Made by a program: the position numbers and the translations under genes
Assembly (NCBI GenBank): GCA_030272155.1
Contig: CP126192.1
Location: forward strand, 8,528,501 to 8,592,500
DNA length: 64,000 bases
Direction of reading: 5' to 3'
DNA from: Tetradesmus obliquus
Lineage: Eukaryota > Chlorophyta > Chlorophyceae > Sphaeropleales > Scenedesmaceae
Notes under the pieces: generated by a model
The model's database searches: none
The model's input: the letters and a program-made list of their open reading frames with translations, nothing else
Told to the model about the DNA's origin: nothing
Shown here: positions 36,941-46,173 of the stretch, one piece after another
Numbering within the stretch: the first letter of the stretch is position 1
Layout: each line of letters starts with the position of its first letter

Positions 36941-36943
36941 CAT
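26888..36943 (-). CDS. LINE polyprotein: protease-like, APE, RT, PHD, methyltransferase-like, RNase H, REL
   Basis: A 3351-codon frame. Domains in order: cysteine-protease-like fold (Cys311 in RQCGASAL, His418 in GGHWYTI, Asn433 in CNLDS); PIP box QRNITDFF at 689-696; APE endonuclease about 790-1062 (TETKL with Glu818; DTDHDG with His1058); reverse transcriptase about 1400-1720 (VDFSEAFD, QGDSLSPYLF, YADD at 1646-1649); PHD finger about 2220-2278 (CERC, CSCC, HTAC, WYCDYC); PCIF1-like segment about 2530-2665 (CSSPLNFHAST, AYYSPF); RNase H about 2781-2960 (YTDGS, NRAELAA, ATDSLAV, GNEHADE); C-terminal REL endonuclease about 3080-3200 (CVLCGQPDGTMH, KRHNE, KPDMVLY, VEVKY). All RT, RNase H and REL key residues seem present. 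The end is Lys/Arg-rich. It acts in target-primed reverse transcription. Protease and PCIF1 assignments are from motif recall only. Confidence 0.9.
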   Translation of the reverse strand: MAQPGTPAQQHSDCRTQTKAQAPTQQTTLERAQIMLNNAINMARSHHAFSMKAAAAKRSKHYSMYVRFLRTHRYRIKASNVIAVRTFESPYLKHTRAPLSTSTAGNSDRVHVERAPSNTATAHSIPTQHTIPCNASSCHVAGQGLHHSKPHVQSAAEASQTAASSSSDASHSPDSPCAAKPPCDVSSCDAAEKTIPAEYNQTKDANNSCDTAALDNTSTATAPCETLLARPQGVGRNGTETSAEEQAVITSKPLIGGGPRHYIPRPPKPADNPNAIGDRKWKYDETHRCWREWVKPATIGLYAEPQISRQCGASALNSALHRQAVRGPLFITAHLRATHVPPRGWGQESDIPYFDDSGNYQLASLGHFKYEYTAEDVMLAGPLPVPATTEYNKIDILARLPKGCNLFTVLDPEMYGGHWYTIGKSPVTGEWCNLDSVLHIQGEGYNPLLTHEDWTRIRGKQGVSLVCLVRRDAYSNNCTIRLARRSQRATGEPPLWELPTADGREVTVYTQQVRSAQHMYETNNPFIRNLADVPTIPPVPLPTHAAYTDTAEAEQVEQARTALLIARAQGLDPDAVDPAALRAAEAAQRAADATQRAAKAGKRAAPLPQEKDTAAVATAATTAQTKETPQPADHPAAKRTRTGLADATVPARAVTAAKAHPRPAATQKPPNKRPTRKHSKRATPAQGAQRNITDFFTSNKQPAAATPAPPVSRMPRPPHASTRPMQSEHTAPPAHPKAGPQQQAAEPAPAAPIQTVTGTAKEPRYADKQANTTANTQPAPDLVFDVLQSRGLQAGSWRDVDAHIANSEDEAPIIVMTETKLTKCSTRKQIIRAMAPGYRKFHSTHPAIRSPQAGVTIAVPTDITEACLTVSDLTPTDLQGYLQHIELQLPASKPLHIIGVYCPTNVPEDKYTDRTPAAHIYRTGIYNHILAVLQGSTQATSAGRSERQYHVVAAGDFNAAAHPSDRPNRPPRCTGKHKEGKCCRNPDCMHHAFLTAASALGLHPTQLQPEARPLTYHKITAAGGRDPTSRIDDILTTSPPQGSHTTSIIDTSDWDTDHDGLRWTCSYKMLHMNAPPLDVPAHTEDGMRKLQRPIPAEAYKRYKNILQEKLPPKWSHLLQRLTTLQAEVAAQQPTDTATAPPTITAFSCGSSAEDVLTDVSDQVTAMVVEANVLALQHCPTVLANSKGRLHNRTRTDSKKYKIAKQTRKTIAQWAAAVDDEAAAEVLASDKAAPARTMIAEHQEDHPEATRETTAAAVRKALQKQIQQINREHMTHAAQLERHRQQTFADTHQKLANKRATGTYVKPVSQALRVLEDERNNNTVVTGPRCKEVVQSYITARATVHDPACQAPSRCTGTAASEPFPFVLPAATDRFTLEHPQPTTRSLHHIIQDECTFRQCLNTLANNKCPGPDGIANEILKALPDECKQAIHLLFQIMWATGVTPNAWKRSTTILLYKNKGRITNLKYYRRIGLENTIYKLWTRMVTLAMTDYGERNAVHSHSQAGFRSKRSTHEQVENLVMALEDAMLTKQDIHLLQVDFSEAFDTVAHTKITQVLAALGFPDDAVRVVKNLYTDASTVVRTPYGCTDPIPILRGTIQGDSLSPYLFILYLEPLLRWLKVGGRGYEFKALNNKQEQIQHQMADCTYADDVNILTTSISDLAIQADKLTAYSKWARLTVNMDKSSATAALHCSNPVKPYDQATIAKRLTARVTIQGAQVQVHPPQQAFRYLGVYITMSLNWAAQFQHILQLVKNKLHHLKQSWLSPRQKMRVLNTSIRPMIRYTFPVAPYTAPQLQKLDSLLTSAAKSAYGLPTCASTAFAHNDLTDGGLGCPSLQAEYHAVLAERLIIAVNDHTTTGHLARALLKRQLATANNDCNPVTKSQTIQKAMRLRQLQALQGLNTSDGLILIHNGTTLQLDDVDTATRSFLTTLLNEELALDIATEHPSLMTAVRALAELGISTLSHIVDVHTGLCMPASRLRTVCKTKTVGCKHKKALNRLTIFLHMLSPSTLSSGEYYSAVATVTHSDLMPAQRQVSAYTKSHILLAKPGYLPIHAALQRTAPPPQSTLQVNLVHRQPRRLCDPSLTCAQIRTAPSVEATVQTCQQLAGKKRRYTARATGWDLCKNIPAPTRQAKYGCHDNHTNERWTLFNVYASFNGDTISDVIALQQATDTQTGTQPQVLVQWKHSILPGWTVQLAQQLGYHPSAQRQATAEEIMTEGVDTGCERCLLSEQHQSEADLPTCSCCLRSYHTACMTPTEQAGWDAALPDEEAAWYCDYCRQLQRGTAITADHNPTTAEMQQALPEELRWHRVEWQPSPEPLDTLQGVFSDQPDKYHQHVLKLSQLVANQAAPPAKRPRPSDNDKYAGLNLTNLEQQGTYLHAVQEQRRYDITQGQDIRKLLHIHPTPINPQTDTYATSAYQITVRPVESRHGGKDHVHEVACINKPDGTTPFTMPVHRLKLLYAAYMQSQAADEAAHTSMSAGSFAADVYQLLTRYKDGALCQSNTTGSISTKGEWATPSAVFDVLRRTILAASERCSSPLNFHASTQAYYSPFSTDKLFASNGDSTQSRWTGSSIAVPDTAPAAVHTVVRHAIESAKAAPLPTLTLLIIPASTEARNPGYLKLLRANTAYCRPLVRIPAAKFRLEAPPTYMLNTSSTYKPACDMLVVEIGNEAGFDQFSTQRSSEVRELFAHEMTAALNQALDEPAHARATPTLMRQWHRRAEQLLDNSNTSATQQRARAAAKIRKLPADSSSQSSHGANNPGCLPDTCATAPIPLRYNWRQLAYTDGSFLSNNSKKTCAATPEEQPPNMMPSAAPAEGAKATINAQGRTVPRIGAAVYIPAPRPGTTTGEREVACLPSDEAYPYDDTINRAELAAAYKAITMRCRHIATDSLAVIYQIHRMVTRPQDICLGFHRHAALLQQIVSSIAAGGRPIHLYKVKSHIGIPGNEHADEIATSVAKGTRKADAVISTPSNSRPNMAWPHRPETQEPGKEVPTPPQPVHDVASLHTMAHKCHRFGGSNTNAICFSAAQETARDTEKVSHAFLTSTAVTYRELVNALKVRTGTFSSQKRAWWYGKATSDKCVLCGQPDGTMHSVSGCPDLSMAVTKRHNEAVLLIAKAILTGDNGAQVVAMDVSKAAQKADGLQTMTQFLPARILPPSMPAEEKEALVKAHKPDMVLYRNSKDTSIKHSYTLVEVKYCRDTQPQDQVMHAREQHHSLLQAIRKYSSTSDTEIQLVVIPLGVAGTVYTSAKKLLKETLGVTSPALDTLLCNLHLQAIRSLTNVIRYRRIKMGTRLGKQWRQQSQAAGATCVTQRNSGSGSSSSNAAKNGQKRQGPRLPNFKRKKRKKKKGG

Positions 36944-36949
36944 ATATTA
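36941..36949. repeat. LINE target-site duplication, 5' side
   Basis: CATATATTA, identical to 26431-26439. The minus-strand ATG of the LINE frame (36941-36943) lies within it. Confidence 0.85.
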
Positions 36950-39740
36950 TGTTCTGTCTGCCTGCGCAAACGATGTGTGCAATGTAGCCTTAACATGAAA
37001 GCCACGTCATCGCCCCCGTCTGTGCCTGCAAGGCATCGTCAGCCGTGAAGCGGGTTATCACTCACAACAAGCTGATGCCGGTAAAGCAGCGTCACCAACA
37101 GCCAAAGTCTGCTTATTTTGTTATTTATCCCTCTGGTTTATCGCGCATCAGAAGCTGCTCACTGACCTTCAACCCACCTGTCGGCAAGCGTCATATGTAC
37201 TATGGTTGATGTACACGGCCAGAAAGGCTGCTTGGAGTTTTGTTTGCGCAGATCAAACAACTATGTATGCTTATCTCTGCTCTCGCGCGTGTTCAAGTAG
37301 TTCACACTGACATTCCGTCTGCAGCTGAGTATAATGGACTTTATACTGCCGATGACGCTATTGGTGGTGGTAGAGTATGTTCGATTCGCCCAACGTATAT
37401 AAGCTTGCAGCACATCCTGCGTGTGTGCAATCACTGCGTAGCCTTAGCCTATGCCTTTATTACTTATTACTTCAACAGTAGCAGGCATTCCTGTTCAAGC
37501 AGCATCACTGGGCATCCCTTTACCTATGACTGTAAGGTGGGAAACGCCTTGTTGTACTACGATTGCACTGACATGTTTTGTTACCGCTGCAGCAGAGCAC
37601 TCCGGCATTATGTGACAGCAGCACGCTTGTACAGCTCGCCACACAGACTACCAGGCATTGCGAAACGCTATAGCATATTCTTATCAACACATTCGTGTAA
37701 CAATCTTGTGTGCAGGAGTCCAGCTTCCCGTTGGGTGGATCTCTGACACCGGTGATTCATGCTTGCCAGTGCAGCATGACCCCGCCCCGCCAACATTACA
37801 TTCTGTTGCCAAACTCGGCAGTGCCCGCGCAAGCCCGACCAAGGTAGGTTGTGCTGAGACGCATCGCTACATCTAGCAGTAGCTGGAGGTATAAAATCTG
37901 CAGCAGTACAGCACTGCTGGGGGGTGGCAAGCAGTGCTGGCAGCAACAGCATGCCTTGGCCAGCATCACCCTCCAAGCACTCATGCACTGCTGCTGTCAC
38001 AAAATCATATAGCTACGATACTTCAACGCCTAATATTTGTGCTGCAAGCAACTGACATCCTGCTGCTGCACGCCTGCTCGCCCACTCCCTGCTGTGCACA
38101 GGCACAGCGCCTTACTGCTGCCCAGGCAGCAGCCACATGGCCAAGCCCCCTCTGCAGCAGCAGCAACCACCAGGCAACCCCCCACTACAAGCCCCACCAC
38201 CACCCTCCTGATTGGCTGAGGCTGCACCAATCCCGCTGAACCATCAACCGCTGCCAGCCATGCTACCTTCACTCTGCCAGCATACCCCACGGTGCTGCTG
38301 CTGCTGCTGTACCAGCAGCGGCGCATCCACCGCCACTGCTACCACAGCACCGCAGTAATGCCAGCTGTGCCGCACAACCCCGGCAAGGTCGAGTCTGCAC
38401 TACGCCACCCAGCCAGTGCAGGTTCAACAGACCAGCCTACTCCCAAGCTTCCCTCAACCCCTACCTGGAGACCATGCACCACCACCGCCACCACTGGGCA
38501 GTCTGGTTGCTGCTTGGTGCATGGTTTGCGCTGCCTAGCAGGCCAGCTGACCTGTTGCTGACCTATTCAACAGCAAGTTGCTGGCCTGCTTTTTGGCGAA
38601 TCATTGTGGGTGCTGCCAGGCAGTGCATCTGGCAGCAATCTGGCACAGCTGTGCAGGCTGGGACAAGGTCCCGTGCCTGCATATGTTACGGCCATGGACC
38701 TTGCTCCCTGGCACACCACACTGCCATCAGGATCATGGCAAGCCAGGCTGCAGCAGCACTGTGCATGCGTGTGTGCATGCTGGTATGCCAGCAGCGTGTG
38801 GATGTGCGCGATGGGCACTCGCGCATGGCAAGAGGAGATGGGAATTGCTCGGGAAGCCTTATTGAGCCAGTGGCAGCTGTGCCTGCTGTACACAACACAG
38901 GCGTGTTGCTCCGGATGATGTTTTGTGTTAGGGCAGATACACTCAATGTCATTTCATTCCTAGTTCATGCTGCCTGCTGTTTAGTCTGGGTGCATGACAG
39001 CAGCACAGGGGTGCAGCCTCTGCAGGTGTGCACATCCCTCCTGGCAGTGCATCTAGCTGCTGCTGTTCATGTGAGACTGGCAAGGCAAGCATAGCAAGCT
39101 GTGTTACAAGCATGTTGGTGGGTGTCGGACAGCCCAAAGCACTGTGTCCATGCCCAAGCATCGAGGTGTGATCAGATGTGTGAGTCAGCTTGAGGTGCAG
39201 CTGCTGCTTCCTTTGCATTTTGTTCCCTCTAGGTTCATGTCAGCCTGCTGCATCCTGACAGTTTGGCTGGTGCTCCTTGCCGTGTGTTGTAATGCTGGCA
39301 GGTGTTCGCAGGCTGTTTTCAGCATGTCATTGGGTTGAGCATGCGCATGCCTGCAGCCTCGTTGTCTTGGCTGCCGCTGCATTGCTGCCCGCTACCCTAG
39401 CTGTTAGCGCAGCAAACTACGCATGGATTTTGTGTGGACGCTAGGGTGCTGCTGTGCACTGTGCAGTGTGCTGCAACAACCCCCAGCTCATACACCTGCA
39501 AGATCATTTGCTTTTGCGTTCGTGCATTTTGTCAGATCGAGATGTCTATCACAAGCTGGCACATTCCTTGCATGGTTCATACAAGGCATTCGTTGATTGG
39601 CGTGCTATGGCCAAGCTGTGATTCGGGCCAAGGCAGTTGTGGTTTCATGCATCCATATGGCATAGTATGTCTCAGAGCTCCACAGGTTTCTATTTGTACA
39701 AGCTGTGCTAGTCCGTTGGACTGCCGGTTAGCTTTGCAAT
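36950..39740. other. Gene-poor stretch, nothing firmly recognised
   Basis: No supported gene. The most coding-like part is 38240-38640. It reads LPAYPTVLLLLLYQQRR and then, in another frame, NPYLETMHHHRHHWAVW and WLLLGAWFALP, which suggests decayed or unassembled exons of a membrane protein. I could not connect these into a model or name a family. The remainder has only short low-complexity frames. Confidence 0.4.
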
Positions 39741-39757
39741 GCATGTGCTGCCGCTGC

Positions 39758-40010
39758 GTGCAAGTCTGCAAGACTCCACAGTGGCTGGCATTGCAACCCT
39801 GCCTCAGTACTTTGGTCAAGCTCAAGCATTCTCAAGTGCAGGACCTGGGCGGCCGCCCGCCCGCGGTGTAACTGCACAGCAGCCTAGTGAGCTGCTGTAC
39901 AGTCACAGTTCGATGGAGAGAGGATTGTGTCGTTTGGGTGCTGCTGCCGCTGCTGCTGTTGTTGCTGCTGTGCACGCCAGTGTTGTGTGTAAGTCCATGG
40001 GACTCCACAG
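39758..40010. repeat. Hairpin repeat relatives (outlying copies)
   Basis: Two diverged hairpins, GTGCAAGTCTGCAAGACTCC (39758-39777) and TGTAAGTCCATGGGACTCCA (about 39988-40007), share the AGTCY/RGACT stem of the main array. Their outer stem is TGTG/CACA instead of GTTGCA/TGCAAC. A third of this subclass lies at 41656-41682. Confidence 0.6.
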
Positions 40011-40517
40011 CATGTGCCCGCTGCTTCCAGCGGTAGCAGTGGTTGCACAAGTGCTGGTACGCTGGGTTGTTGGAATCAGTGGCGTTTTACAACTCCCTGG
40101 CAGCGGCCACATATTTAAAATTGTGGTTTTGGGGTCCAGGAAACCAGCATGACGTGCAACTCTCTGGGAGTGTGTGGTGCATGCAGGTGTACCATTTCGC
40201 CCCTCCACCCCTCACCTTCTAGTTTGGCATGGGGACTATATTGTGGATGCCTCATACACATGGCGGAGGTATAGGGGCAGCATCCCATCACTCACTCACT
40301 GCATCATCGGCAAAATTGCCATAGAAGGCTATTGCCTATTAGCAACATCGCTTCCATCATCACTCAACACCTTTTGCAGTTTGCTGCTAGCTAAGGGCTC
40401 TAGGAAATGGCGCGCGTTGCTTTGGTGTCTGTACATGCATGGATATCACTGTTGACAACTACCATGTATGCTACCACCACACCTGCTGGATGACGCTATA
40501 CACACACAGCTGTCATT
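40011..40517. other. Unannotated stretch before the hairpin array
   Basis: No gene, RNA or mobile element recognised. Only short open frames are present. Confidence 0.5.
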
Positions 40518-40964
40518 GTTGCATGCAAGTCCGCCGGACTCTGCAACATGCAGGTGTTGTGTGTGTGACTGGCCTGCTGCTAGTTTGCGCAAAGGCAGCA
40601 GCTTCGTTTGTGTCAGGCGCAGGGCTGTTGCGCAGGTGTTGCATGCAAGTCCACTGGACTCTGCAACATGTAGATGTACAATGTTTGACTGGTCTGCTGC
40701 CAGATTCCGTGTCAGAGCAGCAGCAGCAGCAGCCAGTCGACCCAAGTGCAGTGCTGCTGTGCGTGTGTTGCATGCAAGTCCGTTGGACTATGCAACGTGC
40801 AGCAGTAGGATGTGACTGGTGTGCTGCTGGGTAGAGCAGCAGCAGCAGGAGCAGCCGCCGGTTGGCCCTAGTGTGGCGTTGCTGTGCAGGTGTTGCATGT
40901 AAGTCCGCCGGACTCTGCAACATGCGCAAGTTAGATTGGAATGTCCTGCTGCTAGATAGCGCAT

Positions 40965-40995
<31 letters not shown>

Positions 40996-41575
40996 GAGTC
41001 GATCCTAGTGCAGCGTTGCTGTGCGCGTGTTCCGTGCAAGTCTGCTGTACTCTGCAACATGCGCATGTTGGATTTGACTGGTTGCTGCTGGGTTGCGCAG
41101 CAGCAGCAGCAGCAGCAGCCAGTTGATCCTAGTGCATCGCTGCTGTGCGTGTATTGCATGTAAGTCCGCCGGACTCTGCAACATGCACATGTTGGATTTG
41201 AATGGCCTGCTGCTGGGTGGCGCGTCAGCAACAGCTGGTTGGCCCTAGTGTGGCATTACTGTGCGTGTGTTGCTTGTAAGTCCGCCGGACTCTGCAACAT
41301 GCAGAAGTAGGATGTGTCTGTTTTGCTGCTGGGTAGCGCATCAGCAGCAGCAGCCAGTCGACCCTAGCGCAGTGCTGCTGTGCGTGTGTTGCATGTAAGT
41401 CCGCTGGACTCTGCAACATGCGCATGTTGGATTTGAATGGCCTGCTGCTGGGTGGCGCGTCAGAATCAGCTGTCTGCTGAGTCAAGCGCTAGGCGCAGGC
41501 GCTGCAAAGTGCAGTCTGTGTGTGTGATGTGTGCTGCTGCGCTGGCGTTGCATGCAAGTCCGCTGGAATCTGCAA
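40518..41575. repeat. Array of nine ~125-bp units, each with a conserved hairpin
   Basis: Units begin near 40518, 40638, 40767, 40892, 41029, 41152, 41269, 41388 and 41547, a spacing of 117-137 bases except for the last (159). Each unit holds an inverted repeat with outer arms GTTGCA/TGCAAC and inner arms AGTCCG/CGGACT around a tiny loop. The units are separated by CAG-rich and TTGGATTTGACTGG-like sequence. The loop-closing position varies but mostly stays paired (G-C, A-T or G-T), while the arms are the best conserved part. Confidence 0.85.
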
Positions 41576-41682
41576 CCAGCCAGCCTGCAATTGCTGCCTG
41601 TGTGCTGTTGCTGCGCGCAGCGCCGTCTGCGTGCTGTGCCTGTGTGCAGCACTACTGTGTGCAAGTCCGTGGGACTCCACAG

Positions 41683-44600
41683 TTCGTGCTTGCTGCAGGC
41701 GCTGAGTGGTTGAAAGTGCTGTTGCATGCACAGCCAATGCAGCTTGCTTGGCTGATGCATGACAGGTTTGTCGCTCCATAGCAGCAGTACTGCTGCAGAG
41801 TTCAGCGTCTGTGTTGGATGTATCCGCATGACTGATGGTCTGCATGATGCTGCATGGTGAGGCATGCATGGTGTCACCACCCGCCGCTGTAACCCCATGC
41901 TCCAGGCAAATTGTCATTCTAGGGAGACAGCGACATGCACAGATAGTATCCGGTATTTGCATTGCGTGATCATTCAGGTTGCTTGCATGCCATCCTGACG
42001 TTCATAGCCCGCAGTACTGCCCATGTCATGTGTTTGGTTGCAGTTGCAGCAGAGCAGACGCAACCAGCGGATGAACCATGTTTTCACGTGGTAACATGTC
42101 ACGGCATTCTTGCACATTGTCCACATTGTACAATGCAACAGCACAACAACAGCACGTGTGCTGTTGCGCGCCGTGCAGTCATCAGTTGTACAGTGCACGG
42201 TGCGTTGCATGAGCAGTGCCACTGCTGCATGTCCATGTCTCAGTGTTGTAATGCAATGTATGCACGACTCATGCAGGACCCCTCCGGGGGCATGTGTATA
42301 TAGCATTACCACACACACACCATAGGCTGCTGCGCCACATTGCGGTGCGTTTGCTTCACCATTTAAGGTTCATGGTGTGTGCAAGCATTGTACTGTTTTG
42401 TGTCAAAGCAGCCTGCTGTCTTGAGTCAGGGCCTGCATTTGTTTCTGAGCGGCTGGTCAGTGCTGCTGCCTGCCCCGCTCAAGTGTTGATTGATTACTTT
42501 CCCTTACACACGGGTACACCGTTGACGCAGAGATTCTTGGCAGCATGTGCATGTGTTTTTTGCAGCTGTTGCACCTCCAGGTGTGGCTTGACGGCAGAGA
42601 TGTGGCATGCTGCACCTACGGTTGGTATTGCTTGTGTCCTATTGGCCTTTCATTGCTTTGTGTCGCAGCAAAAGCGGCTGTACGTGCTGTGTGGGGCTGT
42701 CGTTGCTTATGCTGTGTTAAACTTTTTCTGTGCTGAAATACAGCACTGCAGGTGAAGCTGATGTTGTGGGCTTTGCTTTATGATAGAGCTGTGTCCACTT
42801 TGACATGTAGTGCTGCCATTGTCTCTTGGAATGGGAGACCTGTGCACACCTTGCCCATCTGTTGTGCAGGCATGGAGTACGATGTGCGACATGAATTCTG
42901 TCAGGCTTGACTGCCTCTTTTGGCTTGAAGTGCATGGAGCCAGTGGCACTGTAACCAAGCTCGAGACATGGGGTGACCAAGAAGGCCCAGAATGAAGATT
43001 CGCATCGCACACCTGAACACTGTTCAGTGCAGCTCAGGCTTTGTTTAGTTGCCATGTGTGCAGTACACTTTTGGTGGCAGCAGCTGTGCTGAGCGGCTCA
43101 GTAGACCACCAGCAGCACAAATTATGCTGTGGATCAAGGGGGGGGGGAGGCACTAAAGAAATTCCAGGACATCATCACAAGAAACCCAAACGGGGTTCCC
43201 CCCCTGCACTCACCTCAAAAACTTGCGCCTGCAGGGCCCTGACTTACTGATACGTTTATTGGGAGTAGCAATAATGTATCTAGATTACTGCAGCTGTGTT
43301 CACGTGTGGATGCAGCAACCTGTGCGTCAGTTTGCCCGACCAAAAAAATTGCTGCTGCTGCGATTTGACATGCGCCACACCAGTGGTCCGTCGATTGTAA
43401 GCTGCTCCACATGTAAGTCAGTGTTCACTAGCCTTGAGAATGTGTGCAATGGTTATGTTATGATCCAATCTTTCAACTAAGCTTATGTGTGTCTCAATCA
43501 GGCACCTGGCAAAAAAGTTGAGAAATCCAAGACAAACAGTTGACCAGGCCCCTCCACCCCCCCCCTCCCAAAAAGCACGCCGGACGGCCTAGAAAACTTT
43601 GCAGCAGGTATTTGTTATGTTATATAACATATTCTAACGTTTTCAGGCGGAAAGGAATGATGATGCTGTCAGTGGATGGAGTGCCCCCCCCCCTTGTGTG
43701 GATGGTACCGACTGCAAGCGCCTGCACACCTTTATGTTACAATTATGGCTTTCAAAATGGCTCAACAGGCACGACCCCTGCAGGCAAAGCAGAGTCTCAG
43801 GCTGCTGGTGCGACCCCAGTCATCGCCACGCACAAGAAAGAAGCCACACACAAAAGTTCATCCCAAAGTTTGCAGGCTGTCGCTGCAGTTCACGCTGTGA
43901 AGTCTGCTCTGTACCAGCGCTGCGTGCCGTTCACCTGCAGCCTCTCACAGCCGAGGCTTGAGCAGCTGTCCAGAAACCGACATCATCACTGATCAGAAAA
44001 CATTCAAATGTGTGCAAAGCACATGGAACTCAGCATCAGCACCAACGTGGCAGAAGGCATTGCAGTATCTGTGATCCACAGCATTGGCAGACTGTGCTGC
44101 AGCTCATGCTGGTTAAGGTTATGCAATGCTGATTGCAACCATGCAGAGTGTGCAAGTGCCGCAAACATGTTGTGCCAAGTGTGCCTGCCTTCGATCAATG
44201 CATATGTGCCAAGTCCCTGTATCAAGCAAAGTGTTCAATGATGTGGTAGCCTGTCCAATTCTGACCTCCAAAATCCGCAGCTGCGTCCCATAGCGTCTGC
44301 ATACACACACGTGTGTACGCACATGCACACCAGCACTGATTGCGCATCACACTAGCAAGTGTGCAAAGCTCCCTCCATCGAGAGTATGCACACCAAACAA
44401 CAACAATATCTAGACACCGCGTGCACAGCACAAAAGTGATGTGAACAAGCAGGCATGCGGTCTAGACAGAGAACTTCAAATGTCAACTAGGTCTAGACAT
44501 AGCACTTCAAATGTGGACAAGCTTAGGCAGAGGTTGGGAGCACAGCCCTGCCCAACCCCTGTATCAAAGAAGCCATTGCAAATCTCGCCCTGCTGGTCAG

Positions 44601-45290
44601 ACCATGGGAATCTGGTCAGACACAGGGCTATGAATCCAGAGTGTCACGATTCAAACCAGTCAAATCAAAGCAGTCTCAAGGTAAGCTCAGTGCAGCAATG
44701 TGTGTGCTGCCACAACCACAAGCATCACATGCAGCTTGCATTCTCAGATGCTCTGCGCAGCAGCAGCCAATGTCAGGCTGTTGCTCTTTTGTCATCAACG
44801 CAATCACATGCATCAAGGGACTGTAGAAAGTACAGTGTGCCTAGATAAGCAGCGGCAGTATCAAAACAAAACTGCAGAAACGCAGCTCATCAGTAGTGAA
44901 CTATTTCAAAGAACGGGCGCGCATGTCCATACAGACATGTGCATGCAAGATATGCCCAATTCAGTGTGTGTGATGAGCCCTCTGATCTAGAAGAGTGAAA
45001 AACAAGCTGACCACGCCAGCGAGTGTTGAGCACTGGGTGCCGTGCAAATCGGCATGTTACTATGATATGATCTTTCTCAAGCTGACATTGTGCAAAGGAT
45101 GTGTCAATCGCCAGGCGTGCATCTGAATGCATTTGAAACAGACTCTCTACTGAGTGGTAGTGAAACTGTGGTACGCCTAGTCGCCAGCTTGCAAAGCATC
45201 ATGACATGCAAGGAAGCAAGTGGCAAAGTATCAGCGCAGGTTTGGTCTGCTGATAATGAAGCAAGAAAAAAGTAGCTCTAACATATTCAT
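41683..45290. other. Gene-poor stretch between hairpin array and PQQ gene
   Basis: No gene, RNA or transposon could be supported. There are homopolymer runs (G9-10 near 43139; C9-10 near 43558 and 43685) and only short open frames without recognisable motifs. 45291-45650, next to the PQQ stop codon, is probably the 3' UTR of that gene, but no TGTAA signal is evident there. Confidence 0.5.
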
Positions 45291-45650
45291 GCATGCCCCT
45301 GGCATCATCGTCCCATCCAAAACCCATTCCTGCAAGCCTGATTCACTGCATCAGCTGTAGTGATGCAGAGCATCTGGCTGCACATGCCGTGCAGCCTCTC
45401 ACCCCACGCACTGCATGCGCTGTCGCCTGCGCAGCAGAATGTGCCCCGCACAGCAACACACACAAACACAAACACCACGCGCATTGCCACCAATTCCGCG
45501 ATTACGTTGCATGCACTCCCTGCGCTCGGTGTGCCTCTTCATGACTCCTTCGCATATTAATATATAAGCCCTTGTGCTGGTCTGCCTCTGACACAACCGC
45601 CCCAGCCACTATCCCAGCCACTGGCCTTCAGATCAGCCGACGGCTGCCGC

Positions 45651-45811
45651 TCACAGCGGCGGGTCGCGCCTGCTGCGGCGCTTGCGCACCACCTTGGCTG
45701 CGGGTGCGGGTGGCACGTCTGCTGCCGTGGACAGCATGTGCAGCTGGTTGCCGTTGAGGCCCAGCCCAAAGTTGGCGTAGCCACTGCCGATGTACACCCT
45801 GCGAGTGAGGC

Positions 45812-45864
<53 letters not shown>

Positions 45865-45972
45865 GCAGCAGCGGGCAGTTGATGTGTTAGGCTTATGCTG
45901 CAGGCTGGTTGCCGTTGAGGCCCAGCCCAAAGTTGGCGTAGCCACTGCCGATGTACACCCTGCGAGTGAGGC

Positions 45973-46025
<53 letters not shown>

Positions 46026-46127
46026 GGCAGTTGATGTGTTAGGCATATGCTGCAGGCTGGTTGCCTTTTGAAGCCTAGCCCAAAGTTGGCATAGCCGCTG
46101 CCGATGTACACCCTGCGAGTTGACACG

Positions 46128-46173
<46 letters not shown>

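Noticed and set aside
37370..37410. TTCGATT-containing stretch as a possible tRNA gene
   Set aside because: The T-loop-like word has no matching A box at the right distance and no acceptor stem could be drawn.
43130..43210. G-run and C-run pair as a possible functional G-quadruplex or hairpin
   Set aside because: Single homopolymer runs without repeated G-tracts or flanking context; insufficient support.
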